From contig JAUXBK010000006.1 in NCBI GenBank assembly GCA_030619405.1, forward strand, positions 1-25,901: a DNA stretch of 25,901 nucleotides, given 5' to 3'. The notes beneath the pieces are model-generated. The model did not search any database. It saw nothing but the letters and a program-made list of their open reading frames with translations, and was not told where the DNA came from. Positions within the stretch are counted from its first letter, which is position 1. The number at the start of each line of letters is the position of its first letter. The position numbers and the translations under genes were made by a program. Origin of the DNA: Sedimenticola sp. (GTDB lineage: Bacteria > Pseudomonadota > Gammaproteobacteria > Chromatiales > Chromatiaceae). Positions 16,895 through 24,664 of the stretch are shown here, in pieces.

Positions 16895-17460
16895 GGATCA
16901 GGCGGACGCCGATCCCGGAAGTATTGATCATCGAACCCGACCTGTTCGGTGACGAACGTGGCTTTTTCATGGAGACCTGGCATGCGGAGAAATACGCGGA
17001 ACAGGGCCTCGATGTGCAGTTCGTTCAGGATAACCAGTCCCGATCCCGGCGCGGAGTGTTGCGAGGGTTGCACTATCAGTTGAATCAGCCCCAAGGCAAG
17101 CTGGTGCGGGTGACCGCCGGCAGGGTGTTTGATGTGGCTGTGGATATCCGTCGGGATTCACCCACCTTCGGCCGGTGGGTGGGGATGGAGCTGAACGACG
17201 AGGACCACAGGCAGTTCTACGTGCCGCCGGGTTTCGCCCACGGCTTCTCCGTGCTCAGCGACAGCGCCGATTTTCTCTACAAGTGCACCGACTTCTACAC
17301 CCCGGAAGACGAACACGGCATCCTCTGGAACGATCCGGATATCGGCATCCAGTGGCCGGGCAGTGACTTCCTGGTCTCCGACAAGGACAGTAAAAACCCG
17401 CTGTTGAAGAATATGGATGAGGCAGATCTTCCCCGCTATGAGGCAACGGGAAGAAATTAA
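16891..17460 (+). CDS. rfbC: dTDP-4-dehydrorhamnose 3,5-epimerase
   Basis: Third step of the pathway: it epimerises C3 and C5 of dTDP-4-keto-6-deoxyglucose. The 189-residue cupin has the catalytic base H61 in RGVLRGLHYQLN, followed by QGKLVRVTAGRVFDVAVD, PPGFAHGFSVLSD (112-124) and YKCTDFYTPEDE (130-141) with the active-site tyrosine region. Residues DERGFFMETW and FVQDNQSRS near the N-terminus are family landmarks. It overlaps rfbA by 4 nt, and rfbD follows after 27 nt. Confidence 0.96.
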   Translation: MRIRRTPIPEVLIIEPDLFGDERGFFMETWHAEKYAEQGLDVQFVQDNQSRSRRGVLRGLHYQLNQPQGKLVRVTAGRVFDVAVDIRRDSPTFGRWVGMELNDEDHRQFYVPPGFAHGFSVLSDSADFLYKCTDFYTPEDEHGILWNDPDIGIQWPGSDFLVSDKDSKNPLLKNMDEADLPRYEATGRN

Positions 17461-17487
17461 TTTTTGCAAGTTGCCTGAGGCATCGAC

Positions 17488-18363
17488 ATGAAAGTACTGG
17501 TAACAGGCGCCGCCGGTCAGCTGGGCTGGGAACTGATGCTGAAACTCCTGGCCGCCGATATAGCGGTGATCGGCATCGACCGGGGTGAGCTGGATTTTGC
17601 CCGCCCGGAGCATGTGGCGGCGGGGATCGCCGATCACCGGGCGGAGTGGGTGGTCAACTGCGGCGCCTACACCCAGGTGGACCGGGCGGAGGAGGAGCCG
17701 GAGCTGGCCTTCCGCATCAACCGGGACAGCGCCAGGGCGGTGGCGGAGGGTGTGAAGAGTTACGGGGGGAGGCTGCTGCAGGTCTCCACCGATTTCATCT
17801 TCGACGGCGGCCAGTCTCACCCGTACCGGGAGGAGGATGCCGCGAACCCGCTGGGGGTCTATGGCCAGTCCAAGTGGGAGGGGGAGCAGGGGGTGCGGGC
17901 GGTGCTGCCGGAGGCAACCATCCTGCGTACCGCCTGGGTCTACGGCGAGCACGGCCACAATTTCGTAAAGACCATGCTGCGGCTGGCGGCGGAGCGGGAC
18001 GAGCTGACGGTGGTGGACGACCAGATCGGCACCCCGGCCTGGACCGGCGATATCGCAGATGCAATTCTGGCGTTGATCAAGGGCGATCACCCGGGCACCT
18101 GGCATTTTACCAACGAGGGTGTTGCCTCCTGGTATGATTTCGCCCAGGAGATCGTGATCATGGCACGGCGTCTGGGATACCCGATCAAGGCGAGATACGT
18201 TCGACCGATCCCCAGCGCAGATTTCCCCACCCCGGCAGCGCGCCCGGCCTACTCGGTACTGAGCAAGCAGAAGATCCGCGCCATGCTGGGCTACGACATT
18301 CCCCACTGGCGCCAGAGCCTCACGGCCATGCTCAAGGCGCTGGCGGCTGCCGGCAACAAGTGA
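17488..18363 (+). CDS. rfbD: dTDP-4-dehydrorhamnose reductase
   Basis: Last step: NAD(P)H reduces the 4-keto sugar to dTDP-L-rhamnose. The 291-residue extended SDR protein has the Rossmann motif GAAGQLG (7-13), catalytic S100/T101 in VSTDFIFDG, and Y125xxxK129 in VYGQSKWEGE. RTAWVYG and the C-terminal RPAYSVLSKQKI segment are typical of RmlD. A GAGG Shine-Dalgarno lies about 9 nt before the ATG. It is followed by a 271-nt repeat-containing gap before rfbB. Confidence 0.96.
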   Translation: MKVLVTGAAGQLGWELMLKLLAADIAVIGIDRGELDFARPEHVAAGIADHRAEWVVNCGAYTQVDRAEEEPELAFRINRDSARAVAEGVKSYGGRLLQVSTDFIFDGGQSHPYREEDAANPLGVYGQSKWEGEQGVRAVLPEATILRTAWVYGEHGHNFVKTMLRLAAERDELTVVDDQIGTPAWTGDIADAILALIKGDHPGTWHFTNEGVASWYDFAQEIVIMARRLGYPIKARYVRPIPSADFPTPAARPAYSVLSKQKIRAMLGYDIPHWRQSLTAMLKALAAAGNK

Positions 18364-18391
18364 AGCGCCGGCCCAGACTCCCTCTCCCTCC

Positions 18392-18454
18392 GGGAGACGA
18401 CTGCAGGAGGTAGAGTAACGCAGGGAGCAGTTACCGAGGGTTGGGGTGAGGGGA
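18392..18454. repeat. Dispersed repeat with GGGAGACGACT leader (copy 1)
   Basis: Blocks GGGAGACGACT, GGAGGTAGAG, CGCAGG and CGAGGGTT-GGGTGAGGGG occur in the same order at 25788-25863 in the opposite orientation, with variable spacers. It lies in the rfbD-rfbB gap. It looks like a genome-wide intergenic repeat. Confidence 0.75.
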
Positions 18455-18525
18455 TCAAAAAGACGATTTACCAGCAACGAACCGTCAACACAGGCAGTGT
18501 ACCCGTGGGGACCCCCTCACCCTGT

Positions 18526-18546
18526 CCCTCTCCCGGGGGGAGAGGG
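18526..18546. repeat. GC-rich hairpin CCCTCTCCC/GGGAGAGGG
   Basis: A perfect 9-bp stem with a 3-nt GGG loop. It is followed by GACCCTTTGTTT, which has only a weak T-run, so termination between rfbD and rfbB is possible but not convincing. It sits next to CCCCTCACCCTGTCC, a common companion of such repeats. The rest of the 18364-18634 gap includes a partial direct repeat (GTGAGGGGATCA at about 18447 and 18598). Confidence 0.55.
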
Positions 18547-18634
18547 GACCCTTTGTTTAGGCGCGTTGTGATGGATCAGCCTCTTTTCTTCTCCAGAGTG
18601 AGGGGATCAGAACCGGTCAACAGGTAACATACCG

Positions 18635-19684
18635 ATGAAAAAACTATTAGTCACTGGTGGTGCCGGGTTCATCGGCTCCAACTTCGTCCGCTACTGGATA
18701 GAAAACCATCCGGAAGATCAGGTCGTCAATCTCGATGCACTGACCTATGCGGGTAACCTGGAGAACCTGGAAGGGGTGGAAGAATCGCTCGGCTATCGGT
18801 TCGTCCATGGCGATATCTGCGATGGGGAAATGGTGAAGCGGCTGTTCCGGGAGGAGGGCATCGACACCGTGGTACACTTCGCTGCCGAATCCCATGTGGA
18901 CCGCTCCATCACCGGCCCCGAAGCCTTTATCCGAACCAACGTATTCGGCACCTTCAACCTGCTGGAGGCGGCAAGAGAGAGTTGGAACGGTGACGACCCG
19001 GAGTGCCGCTTCCTGCATGTCTCCACCGATGAGGTGTATGGCACACTGGGCCCGGGGGACCCGGCGTTTACCGAGCAGACCCCGTTTGCCCCCAACAGCC
19101 CGTACTCCGCCTCCAAGGCCGCATCCGATCACCTGGTCCGCTCCTACTTTCACACCTATGGCCTGCCAGTGCTCACGACCAACTGCTCCAACAACTATGG
19201 CCCCTACCAGTTCCCGGAAAAGCTGATCCCGCTGGTCTTCATCAACGCCCTGGAAGGCAAGCCCCTGCCCATCTATGGCGACGGCATGCAGATCCGGGAC
19301 TGGCTGCACGTGGAGGATCACTGCCGGGGTATCGATGCGGTGCTGCAGGGCGGGCGTCTGGGTGAGACCTACAACATCGGCGGTGTCAATGAGTGGGCCA
19401 ACATCGACATCGTCAAGACCATCTGTCAGCGGCTGGACCAGCTGCGCCCGGGCGACCAGCCCAAGGCAGAGCTGATCACCTATGTCAAAGACCGCCCCGG
19501 CCACGACCGCCGCTATGCCATCGACGCCGGCAAGATGAATCGCGAACTCGGCTGGAAACCCAGCTACACCTTCGAGACCGGTATCGAGCAGACCCTCGAC
19601 TGGTACCTGGTAAATCAGGCTTGGTGGGAACGCGTCCGTGACGGCGCCTACCGCAGCTACTACGAAAAGCACTACGGACGATAG
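18635..19684 (+). CDS. rfbB: dTDP-glucose 4,6-dehydratase
   Basis: Second step: it converts dTDP-glucose to dTDP-4-keto-6-deoxyglucose with bound NAD. The 349-residue extended SDR protein has GGAGFIG (8-14), HFAAESHVDRSI (81-92), the T131-D132-E133 active-site triad in STDEVYG, and Y157xxxK161 in YSASKAASDH. NCSNNYGPYQFPEKLIPL and GDGMQIRDWLHVEDHC are RmlB signatures. The gene closes the rfbACDB set, whereas many enterobacterial loci use the order BDAC. The 271-nt gap with repeats suggests rfbB may have its own promoter. Confidence 0.97.
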   Translation: MKKLLVTGGAGFIGSNFVRYWIENHPEDQVVNLDALTYAGNLENLEGVEESLGYRFVHGDICDGEMVKRLFREEGIDTVVHFAAESHVDRSITGPEAFIRTNVFGTFNLLEAARESWNGDDPECRFLHVSTDEVYGTLGPGDPAFTEQTPFAPNSPYSASKAASDHLVRSYFHTYGLPVLTTNCSNNYGPYQFPEKLIPLVFINALEGKPLPIYGDGMQIRDWLHVEDHCRGIDAVLQGGRLGETYNIGGVNEWANIDIVKTICQRLDQLRPGDQPKAELITYVKDRPGHDRRYAIDAGKMNRELGWKPSYTFETGIEQTLDWYLVNQAWWERVRDGAYRSYYEKHYGR

Positions 19685-19690
19685 CCGGCA

Positions 19691-19805
19691 CCAAAACCAA
19701 AGTCAAAACCAAAGTCAAAGGCAAAGTCAAAACCAAAGTCAAAGGCAAAGTCAAAGTCAAAGTCAAAAGCATTCTCGCGCAAAGACGCAAAGACGCAAAG
19801 GAAAA
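19691..19805 (-). repeat. TTTGCG-family repeat, inverted copy left of the GxxExxY gene
   Basis: A long array of CAAAGT-type hexamers leads into GCATTCTCGCGCAAAG and ACGCAAAG units, ending GGAAAA. The segment 19747-19805 is the reverse complement of 20421-20472 except for one extra ACGCAAAG unit and the end bases. It starts seven nt after the rfbB stop. The rest of the space up to 19994 is AT-rich, including an AGAAAAC tandem tract (about 19815-19845). Confidence 0.9.
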
Positions 19806-19994
19806 TCAAAAACTAAAAACAGAAAACAGAAAACAGAAAATAAAATATTGCTTTGATGCAGTGTGACTGTCTGACAGAGGGGAAACACTTGCAGGATCTA
19901 GGTTGTAGTTTGGCCACGCTTTATTATGGTGGCGGGTTGAAAAGAACGGGTTCTGAATAGTCGTAAAAAAATCAATCGTGCAAGGATGCTATAA

Positions 19995-20372
19995 ATGACT
20001 GAAAATGAAATCAGCAGAGTCGTCGTGGATGCGGCAATTACCGTCCACAGGTCACTGGGGCCAGGATTGCTGGAAAGCGTTTACGAAGTGGCACTTGCCC
20101 ACGAATTGCAGCGACGCGGTCTTAGCATCGAGCGCCAGGTCTCCATGCCGATCAAATACGCTGGTATCAGCTTCGATGAAGGATTTCGGGCGGATATCGT
20201 CGTCGATAAAAAGGTAATACTGGAGCTGAAATCGGTGGAAAGCATTACACTAGCGCACAGAAAACAGATTCAGACCTACCTGCGGCTCAGCCGCTGCAAA
20301 CTGGGTTTGTTGCTGAATTTTGGCGCAGCCCTTATGAAGCACGGAATTACCCGGGCAGTAAACGGCCTGTAA
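19995..20372 (+). CDS. GxxExxY-family protein (PD-(D/E)XK-like)
   Basis: A 125-residue protein of the widespread but uncharacterised GxxExxY family. The name-giving motif is G24-LL-E27-SV-Y30. The second half has a nuclease-like core: D67 in RADIVVD, then E77-L-K79 in VILELKS, compatible with a PD-(D/E)XK fold, followed by QIQTYLRLS and LGLLLNFG. The C-terminal ITRAVNGL is typical of the family. AAGGA precedes the ATG. The gene is isolated between convergent operons and is flanked by inverted copies of a dispersed repeat, suggesting it arrived as a small cassette. Nuclease activity is inferred from motif only. Confidence 0.92.
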   Translation: MTENEISRVVVDAAITVHRSLGPGLLESVYEVALAHELQRRGLSIERQVSMPIKYAGISFDEGFRADIVVDKKVILELKSVESITLAHRKQIQTYLRLSRCKLGLLLNFGAALMKHGITRAVNGL

Positions 20373-20420
20373 AGAAAACCTTTACCAAGCAATCATTTTT
20401 TATGTTTTGTTTTGTTTTGG

Positions 20421-20472
20421 TTTTCCTTTGCGTCTTTGCGCGAGAATGCTTTTGACTTTGACTTTGACTTTA
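20421..20472 (+). repeat. TTTGCG-family repeat, right copy of the GxxExxY cassette
   Basis: It runs TTTTCCTTTGCGTCTTTGCG, then CGAGAATGC, then a TTTGAC hexamer tail. It is an inverted partner of 19747-19805. It ends 5 nt before the stop codon of the convergent methyltransferase gene. Confidence 0.92.
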
Positions 20473-20477
20473 AGTTA

Positions 20478-21545
20478 TCAACCCCCGGCTTTTTTGCGGA
20501 ACAGGTAGTGTCCGTTGCCGTAGACTTCACCGCCACCGGGGGCGAACAGGACTACCTTGCACTGAATGAAATAGTCGTTCCAGTGGCGCACTGCCGCCTC
20601 TGACAACACCGGGCCGTAGAGCTCATCCATGTGCTCCCAGAAACGGCGGTGCCACTCCTCCAGGGTGCGCCAGTAGTTGAAACCGTTGAGATACCAGCTC
20701 TGCTGCAGATCGAAAAACTCCGTCTGCTGCTCGATCAGCTCGAAGGGCCAGACGTGCCCACCCGGGTAGAACTTGCCGATCAGGGTGACCTTGGAGTCGT
20801 GGTACTGGGGGAACACCGGCCTGGAGACGATCAGATGCAGGAACAGCCGGCCGCCGGGCTTCAGCAGGGCGTGGATACGCTCCATCGCCGAGTGCAGATT
20901 ATTAATGTGCTCGCAGGCACCCACCGCGAATGCGATGTCGTACCGGTTCTCGCCCAGCTCTGCCATGGGGACGGTACTGAAATCCCCCTCGATCAGTCGC
21001 AGCCGGCGCTGGTACAGGGGGTGCCCGGGGTTCTCCATACACTCCCGGATATAGCCGGTCTGCACCCTGCTGGGGGTGATGCTGGTGATCTCCATCTCCG
21101 GGTATTCGCCAAACAGGTAAGTCTCCAGCGGGCCGAAGCCGCAGCCGATATCGAATACCCGCTCGTCACCCCGGATGCCGGCCCGTTGGGCGACCAGCTC
21201 GAACTTGGCCCGTTCCGCCTGTTCCAGCGAGAGACTGGAGGCCTTGACCGCCTCCTCCGTCTCTCCGTACCAGGCCATGGTGTAGGCCATGAATTCCGGG
21301 TCCAGAAAGGCCCGGAACATCTCGGTGGGGGCATCGAAGTGCTCATCCATCAACCGCTCGGTCTGGGCCCACATGGGGCCCTCATCGGTTGGGATGCCGG
21401 CGGCCTCCAACGATATCGGATCCTTGGTTAAACGCTGGTATTCGCGGGTGAAATAACGGGTCAGCCGCTCCTCGTACAGCCGCAGATCTTCTGAACCATA
21501 AGGCAGAATGCCTGCTTCGAGCAGGGTGTGTCGAAGTTTGGCCAT
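20478..21545 (-). CDS. Cyclopropane-fatty-acid-synthase-like methyltransferase
   Basis: An S-adenosylmethionine-dependent methyltransferase related to cyclopropane fatty acid synthases. In the 355-residue protein, SLSLEQAERAKFELV (105-119) corresponds to the conserved LEEAQ-type segment ahead of the SAM site. VFDIGCGFG (130-138) is SAM motif I, SITPSRVQTGYIRE follows, GACEHIN (209-215) has the family's E212-H pair, and LLKPGGRLFLH is the post-motif strand. FYPGGHVWPFELIEQQTEFF corresponds to the region that shapes the lipid site. N- and C-terminal extensions are not typical of Cfa, so the substrate could be a different lipid or an amine. Its ATG directly follows the stop of the pseudo-receiver gene (TGAATG), so the two are cotranscribed. 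Confidence 0.78.
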   Translation of the reverse strand: MAKLRHTLLEAGILPYGSEDLRLYEERLTRYFTREYQRLTKDPISLEAAGIPTDEGPMWAQTERLMDEHFDAPTEMFRAFLDPEFMAYTMAWYGETEEAVKASSLSLEQAERAKFELVAQRAGIRGDERVFDIGCGFGPLETYLFGEYPEMEITSITPSRVQTGYIRECMENPGHPLYQRRLRLIEGDFSTVPMAELGENRYDIAFAVGACEHINNLHSAMERIHALLKPGGRLFLHLIVSRPVFPQYHDSKVTLIGKFYPGGHVWPFELIEQQTEFFDLQQSWYLNGFNYWRTLEEWHRRFWEHMDELYGPVLSEAAVRHWNDYFIQCKVVLFAPGGGEVYGNGHYLFRKKAGG

Positions 21546-23204
21546 TCACGACTCCAGGAATATGTCACGCTTGGAGAGGTAATGCTGCAGCGCCTTGTGT
21601 GAGTCCCGACAGCACTGTTTGAGCTCGATCAACAGCTTGTCGATGTTGTCGGGGAGACGATCGGTCGGCAGCCGGGTGAACTTTACACCGATGTGATAGA
21701 GATCGAGCATGCCCAGGCTGCCGGCCCCATCCTTGATGGTGTGACCGATATCCTGCAGCTGCCGGCCGCCACCCTGGCGTATTGCCTCTTCGACCTGACG
21801 GGAGAACTGTTGGCACTCCCGGTCGAAGTTGCCCAGCAGTTCGGCCAGAAATTCTCGCCCCTTACCCAGCTGTTCCAACTCCTCCAGGCGTTGCCCATCC
21901 AGTGTGAGCCCGTCGATTACGATTGCCTGGGAGTTGCCATAGATGGTGGAGACGTTATTTCCATGGCCGTCGGCAGGGTGTTCGATGTGGCGCTGGGCCA
22001 CCCGTTCCACTTGGTCCAGCAGCTGTCGGGAGGTGAAAGGCCGGACCAGGATGGCGTCGACACCGGCGTCGTCACAGGCCTGGGCCGCACTGGCGGAGCG
22101 GCTGTTGAGCAGCATGATGAAGGGTATCCACGCCTCATCGAGCCGGGTGAAACGGTAGAGCTTGAAGGTCTCGAGCCCGCTGATCTCTTGCAGCTGATAG
22201 GAGGCAATGGTCAGGTCGAAGCGGTGGCTGTCGATAGCGTCGAGTACCCGCGCCCCGTCGTCCACCAGAAACACCCGGTGTCCCGCCCGCTGCAGGATCA
22301 TCCGGATGCGCTGCTGCTCGTTGGGGTCGTTCTCCGCCAGCAGCAACTGGAGTGACTGAGACTGGCCCCGGCCGTTGTAGTGATCCAGCAGCTGCACCAC
22401 CTGAGGTTCATTCTCCAGCGGCTGAGGGGCAATGCCGTGAAGTGCACCGAACAGCAGGGTCTTGTCCAGCGGCGTGCGCAGCAGCCGGTTATAGCCGAGG
22501 GAGTAGAACTGATCCACCAGGGAGGCCAGCGCCGGCATGCCGATGTGGATCAGATGCAGTGCCTGCAACGCCGGGTCGGAGCGGAGACTGATGGCAAACT
22601 GACGGGAGTCCATGTCGAACTGACCCTGATTCACGATGACCGCGTGATACGGGGTGTGCCGTCGCTCACCCTCGATCAGCGCGGCAAAGGCACGGACACT
22701 GCTCTCGCACACCCGGGTCTCGGCCCCCCAGGAGTCGAGATGACGCTGGATGCCATGCTGGTCGTGACGGTCGTTGGACAGCAGCAGGATCCGTTTGCCT
22801 GCCAGCCTCGCGGGTTTCAGACTATTTCTGCCGCTGACGGTGGCGCGCTTTTTCAACCGTTTCAAGGGGGGCGGCCCGGTCGCCGCAGGTGCATTTTCAA
22901 GGGTGCTGGCGAAGGCATCCTGTTCCGGCCCCGCAGCCCGTTGGCCGAAGGCGGTAAACATCAGAATCAACAGCGCGGCGATGACCAGACCGCCGGCCAG
23001 CCAAACGGCGGAGGGGGCCGACAACAGCTCTGTGGCGGCCAGGGCAACGGCAGCGAGCAGCAGGGCCAGCGGGATCGATGCCTGAACGCGGGCAGCCGGC
23101 GGGCGCCGGCGTAGTCCCTGTTCCTTGTCGTTATCCCGGGCGGGGGGATGGCTGTCCACGGCTGTTTCCGGTTCAGTTGGTGACGGGGTGGGGCGCAGAG
23201 GCAC
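21546..23204 (-). CDS. Membrane-anchored tandem pseudo-receiver/Hpt protein
   Basis: A phosphorelay-type protein (552 residues) without a kinase domain. Residues 1-40 are polar; two hydrophobic segments (about 43-62 and 66-86) form a hairpin anchor. Receiver-like domain 1 (about 137-258) has N192 (VIVNQGQ) where the phospho-acceptor Asp belongs and R243 (LLRTP) in place of Lys. Receiver-like domain 2 (about 285-403) has S335 (TIASYQL) at the Asp position and R388 (VRPF) at the Lys position. The C-terminal Hpt domain (about 440-545) keeps the phospho-histidine H488 in GHTIKDGAGSLG. The GTG start at 23204 overlaps the HD-GYP gene by 32 nt; GTG at 23159, preceded by GGAAA, is an alternative start giving 537 residues. 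The layout recalls the C-terminal half of RpfC. Confidence 0.85.
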   Translation of the reverse strand: MPLRPTPSPTEPETAVDSHPPARDNDKEQGLRRRPPAARVQASIPLALLLAAVALAATELLSAPSAVWLAGGLVIAALLILMFTAFGQRAAGPEQDAFASTLENAPAATGPPPLKRLKKRATVSGRNSLKPARLAGKRILLLSNDRHDQHGIQRHLDSWGAETRVCESSVRAFAALIEGERRHTPYHAVIVNQGQFDMDSRQFAISLRSDPALQALHLIHIGMPALASLVDQFYSLGYNRLLRTPLDKTLLFGALHGIAPQPLENEPQVVQLLDHYNGRGQSQSLQLLLAENDPNEQQRIRMILQRAGHRVFLVDDGARVLDAIDSHRFDLTIASYQLQEISGLETFKLYRFTRLDEAWIPFIMLLNSRSASAAQACDDAGVDAILVRPFTSRQLLDQVERVAQRHIEHPADGHGNNVSTIYGNSQAIVIDGLTLDGQRLEELEQLGKGREFLAELLGNFDRECQQFSRQVEEAIRQGGGRQLQDIGHTIKDGAGSLGMLDLYHIGVKFTRLPTDRLPDNIDKLLIELKQCCRDSHKALQHYLSKRDIFLES

Positions 23205-24231
23205 GCGGCTGCTTTACGTTCATGATCAGATCGAGCCGAGCAAAAAAGGCGTCGATACAGTTCGGGTCGAAGTGCTTCCCGCGCTGCGTCTGCATGTATT
23301 CCAGGGTCTGCTCCAGGCTCCAGGGCTGTTTGTAGGGCCGCTCGGACTGCAGTGCATCGAACACGTCCGCCACCGCGGCCACCCTGGCCTCGATCGGTAT
23401 CTCATTGCCGGCCAGACCCTTGGGATAGCCGGTGCCATCATAACGCTCATGGTGGCCGAGGGCGATGACCGCCCCGGACTGCAGGTAGCAGGATGGGCTG
23501 TCGCGGAGAATCTCGTAGCCGATGCGGGTATGCGTCATCATGGTCTGCCACTCCCTCTGACTCAGCCGGCCCTTCTTCAACAGGATGTGGTCGGGGATGC
23601 CGATCTTACCGATATCGTGCATCGATGCGGCGTGGCGGATGACCTGGCAGGTCTCCTTCTCCAGCCCGATCTTCTGGGCGATCAGATAGGCGTACTCCGC
23701 CATCTGCACCACATGGTTACCCGTTCCCTTGTCCCGGTACTCGCCCGCCTTGGCCAGCCTCAGCAGGGTCTCCTGTTCCCGTTGTTCCAGCTCGTGGGTC
23801 TTGAGAAATACCTGCTGTTCCAGCCAGCGCGCCCGGTCACGGATGATCTCCTGCTGCTGGCGCAGTTTCAGCAGATTGCGGCAGCGGGCCCGGCACTCAT
23901 AATGGTCGATGGGTTTGGAGAGGAAGTCTGTGGCACCCGCCTCCAGCGCTTTATAGCGCACCGATTTGTCGTCGACACAGGTGATGATAACCACCGGTAC
24001 ATCGGCACTGGTGGGGATCTGGCGCAGCCAATGGGTGAACTCCACCCCGTCCATCTTCGGCATCTTGTAGTCAGTGACCACCAGGTCGTGGTTGTTCTCT
24101 TTGGCCCACTGAAGCGCCTCCACCGGGTCCGAAAAAGAGGCCACCTGGATATCGTCACTGATGGAACGGACGAGCTCTTCGAGAATCATCCGGCTTATCG
24201 ATTGATCATCGAGGATCAATACGGTCGACAT
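23173..24231 (-). CDS. RpfG-like response regulator, HD-GYP c-di-GMP phosphodiesterase
   Basis: A cytoplasmic regulator that probably hydrolyses cyclic di-GMP when phosphorylated. The 352-residue protein has an intact receiver (1-125: D8/D9, phospho-acceptor D54 in VVTDYKMPKMDG, K106 in LSKP). A helical linker rich in Gln and Glu (about 125-155) follows, then an HD-GYP domain (about 160-330) with all signature residues: H205-D206 (MHDIGKIGIP), H234, H260-H261-E262, and YDGTGYP (264-270). D289 in VAAVADVFDAL completes the metal site. Order and length match RpfG-type regulators. It is the first gene of a three-gene operon; the next gene starts inside or just after its end. GGAAA lies upstream of the ATG. 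Confidence 0.95.
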   Translation of the reverse strand: MSTVLILDDQSISRMILEELVRSISDDIQVASFSDPVEALQWAKENNHDLVVTDYKMPKMDGVEFTHWLRQIPTSADVPVVIITCVDDKSVRYKALEAGATDFLSKPIDHYECRARCRNLLKLRQQQEIIRDRARWLEQQVFLKTHELEQREQETLLRLAKAGEYRDKGTGNHVVQMAEYAYLIAQKIGLEKETCQVIRHAASMHDIGKIGIPDHILLKKGRLSQREWQTMMTHTRIGYEILRDSPSCYLQSGAVIALGHHERYDGTGYPKGLAGNEIPIEARVAAVADVFDALQSERPYKQPWSLEQTLEYMQTQRGKHFDPNCIDAFFARLDLIMNVKQPRASAPHPVTN

Positions 24232-24344
24232 AGGTTGTTTCCGATTCGCTGTAAGGAAATGGAATCCTCCATAAAAAACAGAATGATAGCTGATATTGAC
24301 AGTAATGTGTTATCGCTTTGCAAAATTCGGGCGGCTGTTTTAGT

Positions 24345-24382
24345 AATCGTTTACGGTTAATCGTTTACGGTTTACGGTTTTT
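24345..24382. repeat. Tandem (T)CGTTTACGGTT units
   Basis: ATCGTTTACGGTTA is followed by another TCGTTTACGGTT and then TTACGGTTTTTC, that is three overlapping occurrences of TTACGGTT. A related ACGGTTTTTC recurs at about 24549. This may be an operator array or a small slippage repeat. Confidence 0.7.
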
Positions 24383-24511
24383 CAACGAACCATGTAATCC
24401 TTGAAGCATTTTCGATATCGATTCCTGAATCAGTTCTACCGCGTCATACCCAGAAAATACATCCACTTCCACAGATAACACCCTGCTTTTTCGACGAAAA
24501 CTGCAAACTGA

Positions 24512-24527
24512 TAACCGTGAACGGTTA
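24512..24527. promoter_or_regulatory. Inverted repeat TAACCGT-GA-ACGGTTA-type
   Basis: A perfect 7-bp inverted repeat (TAACCGT/ACGGTTA) around a 2-nt centre. Its half-site ACGGTTA is the same word as in the tandem units at 24345-24382, which argues for a shared binding protein. About 230 nt upstream of the rhodanese gene and 280 nt upstream of the HD-GYP gene. Confidence 0.4.
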
Positions 24528-24654
24528 CCTGTTTTATCTATGCCGCCAACGGTTTTTCAGAAGATTATGTCGGTAATATCGGTAATTCCCCTGTAATCTG
24601 TACCTGAATCTCAGTTAACACTGAACCAACCCATTCAACTACAATAATAGACAA

Positions 24655-24664
24655 TTCAGCTGAA
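24655..24664. promoter_or_regulatory. 10-bp palindrome TTCAGCTGAA
   Basis: A perfect palindrome about 95 nt before the rhodanese start. It is within the likely promoter zone of that gene. No regulator is recognised. Confidence 0.3.

Noticed and set aside
17158..18477. 439-residue minus-strand ORF
   Set aside because: Antisense to rfbC and rfbD, both with full catalytic motifs; no recognisable domain.
19691..19805. CRISPR array
   Set aside because: The hexamer and octamer units are contiguous without unique spacers, and there are no cas genes.
19638..19856. Gln/Ser/Lys-rich 72-residue ORF
   Set aside because: It translates the CAAAGT hexamer array and overlaps the end of rfbB; low-complexity artefact.
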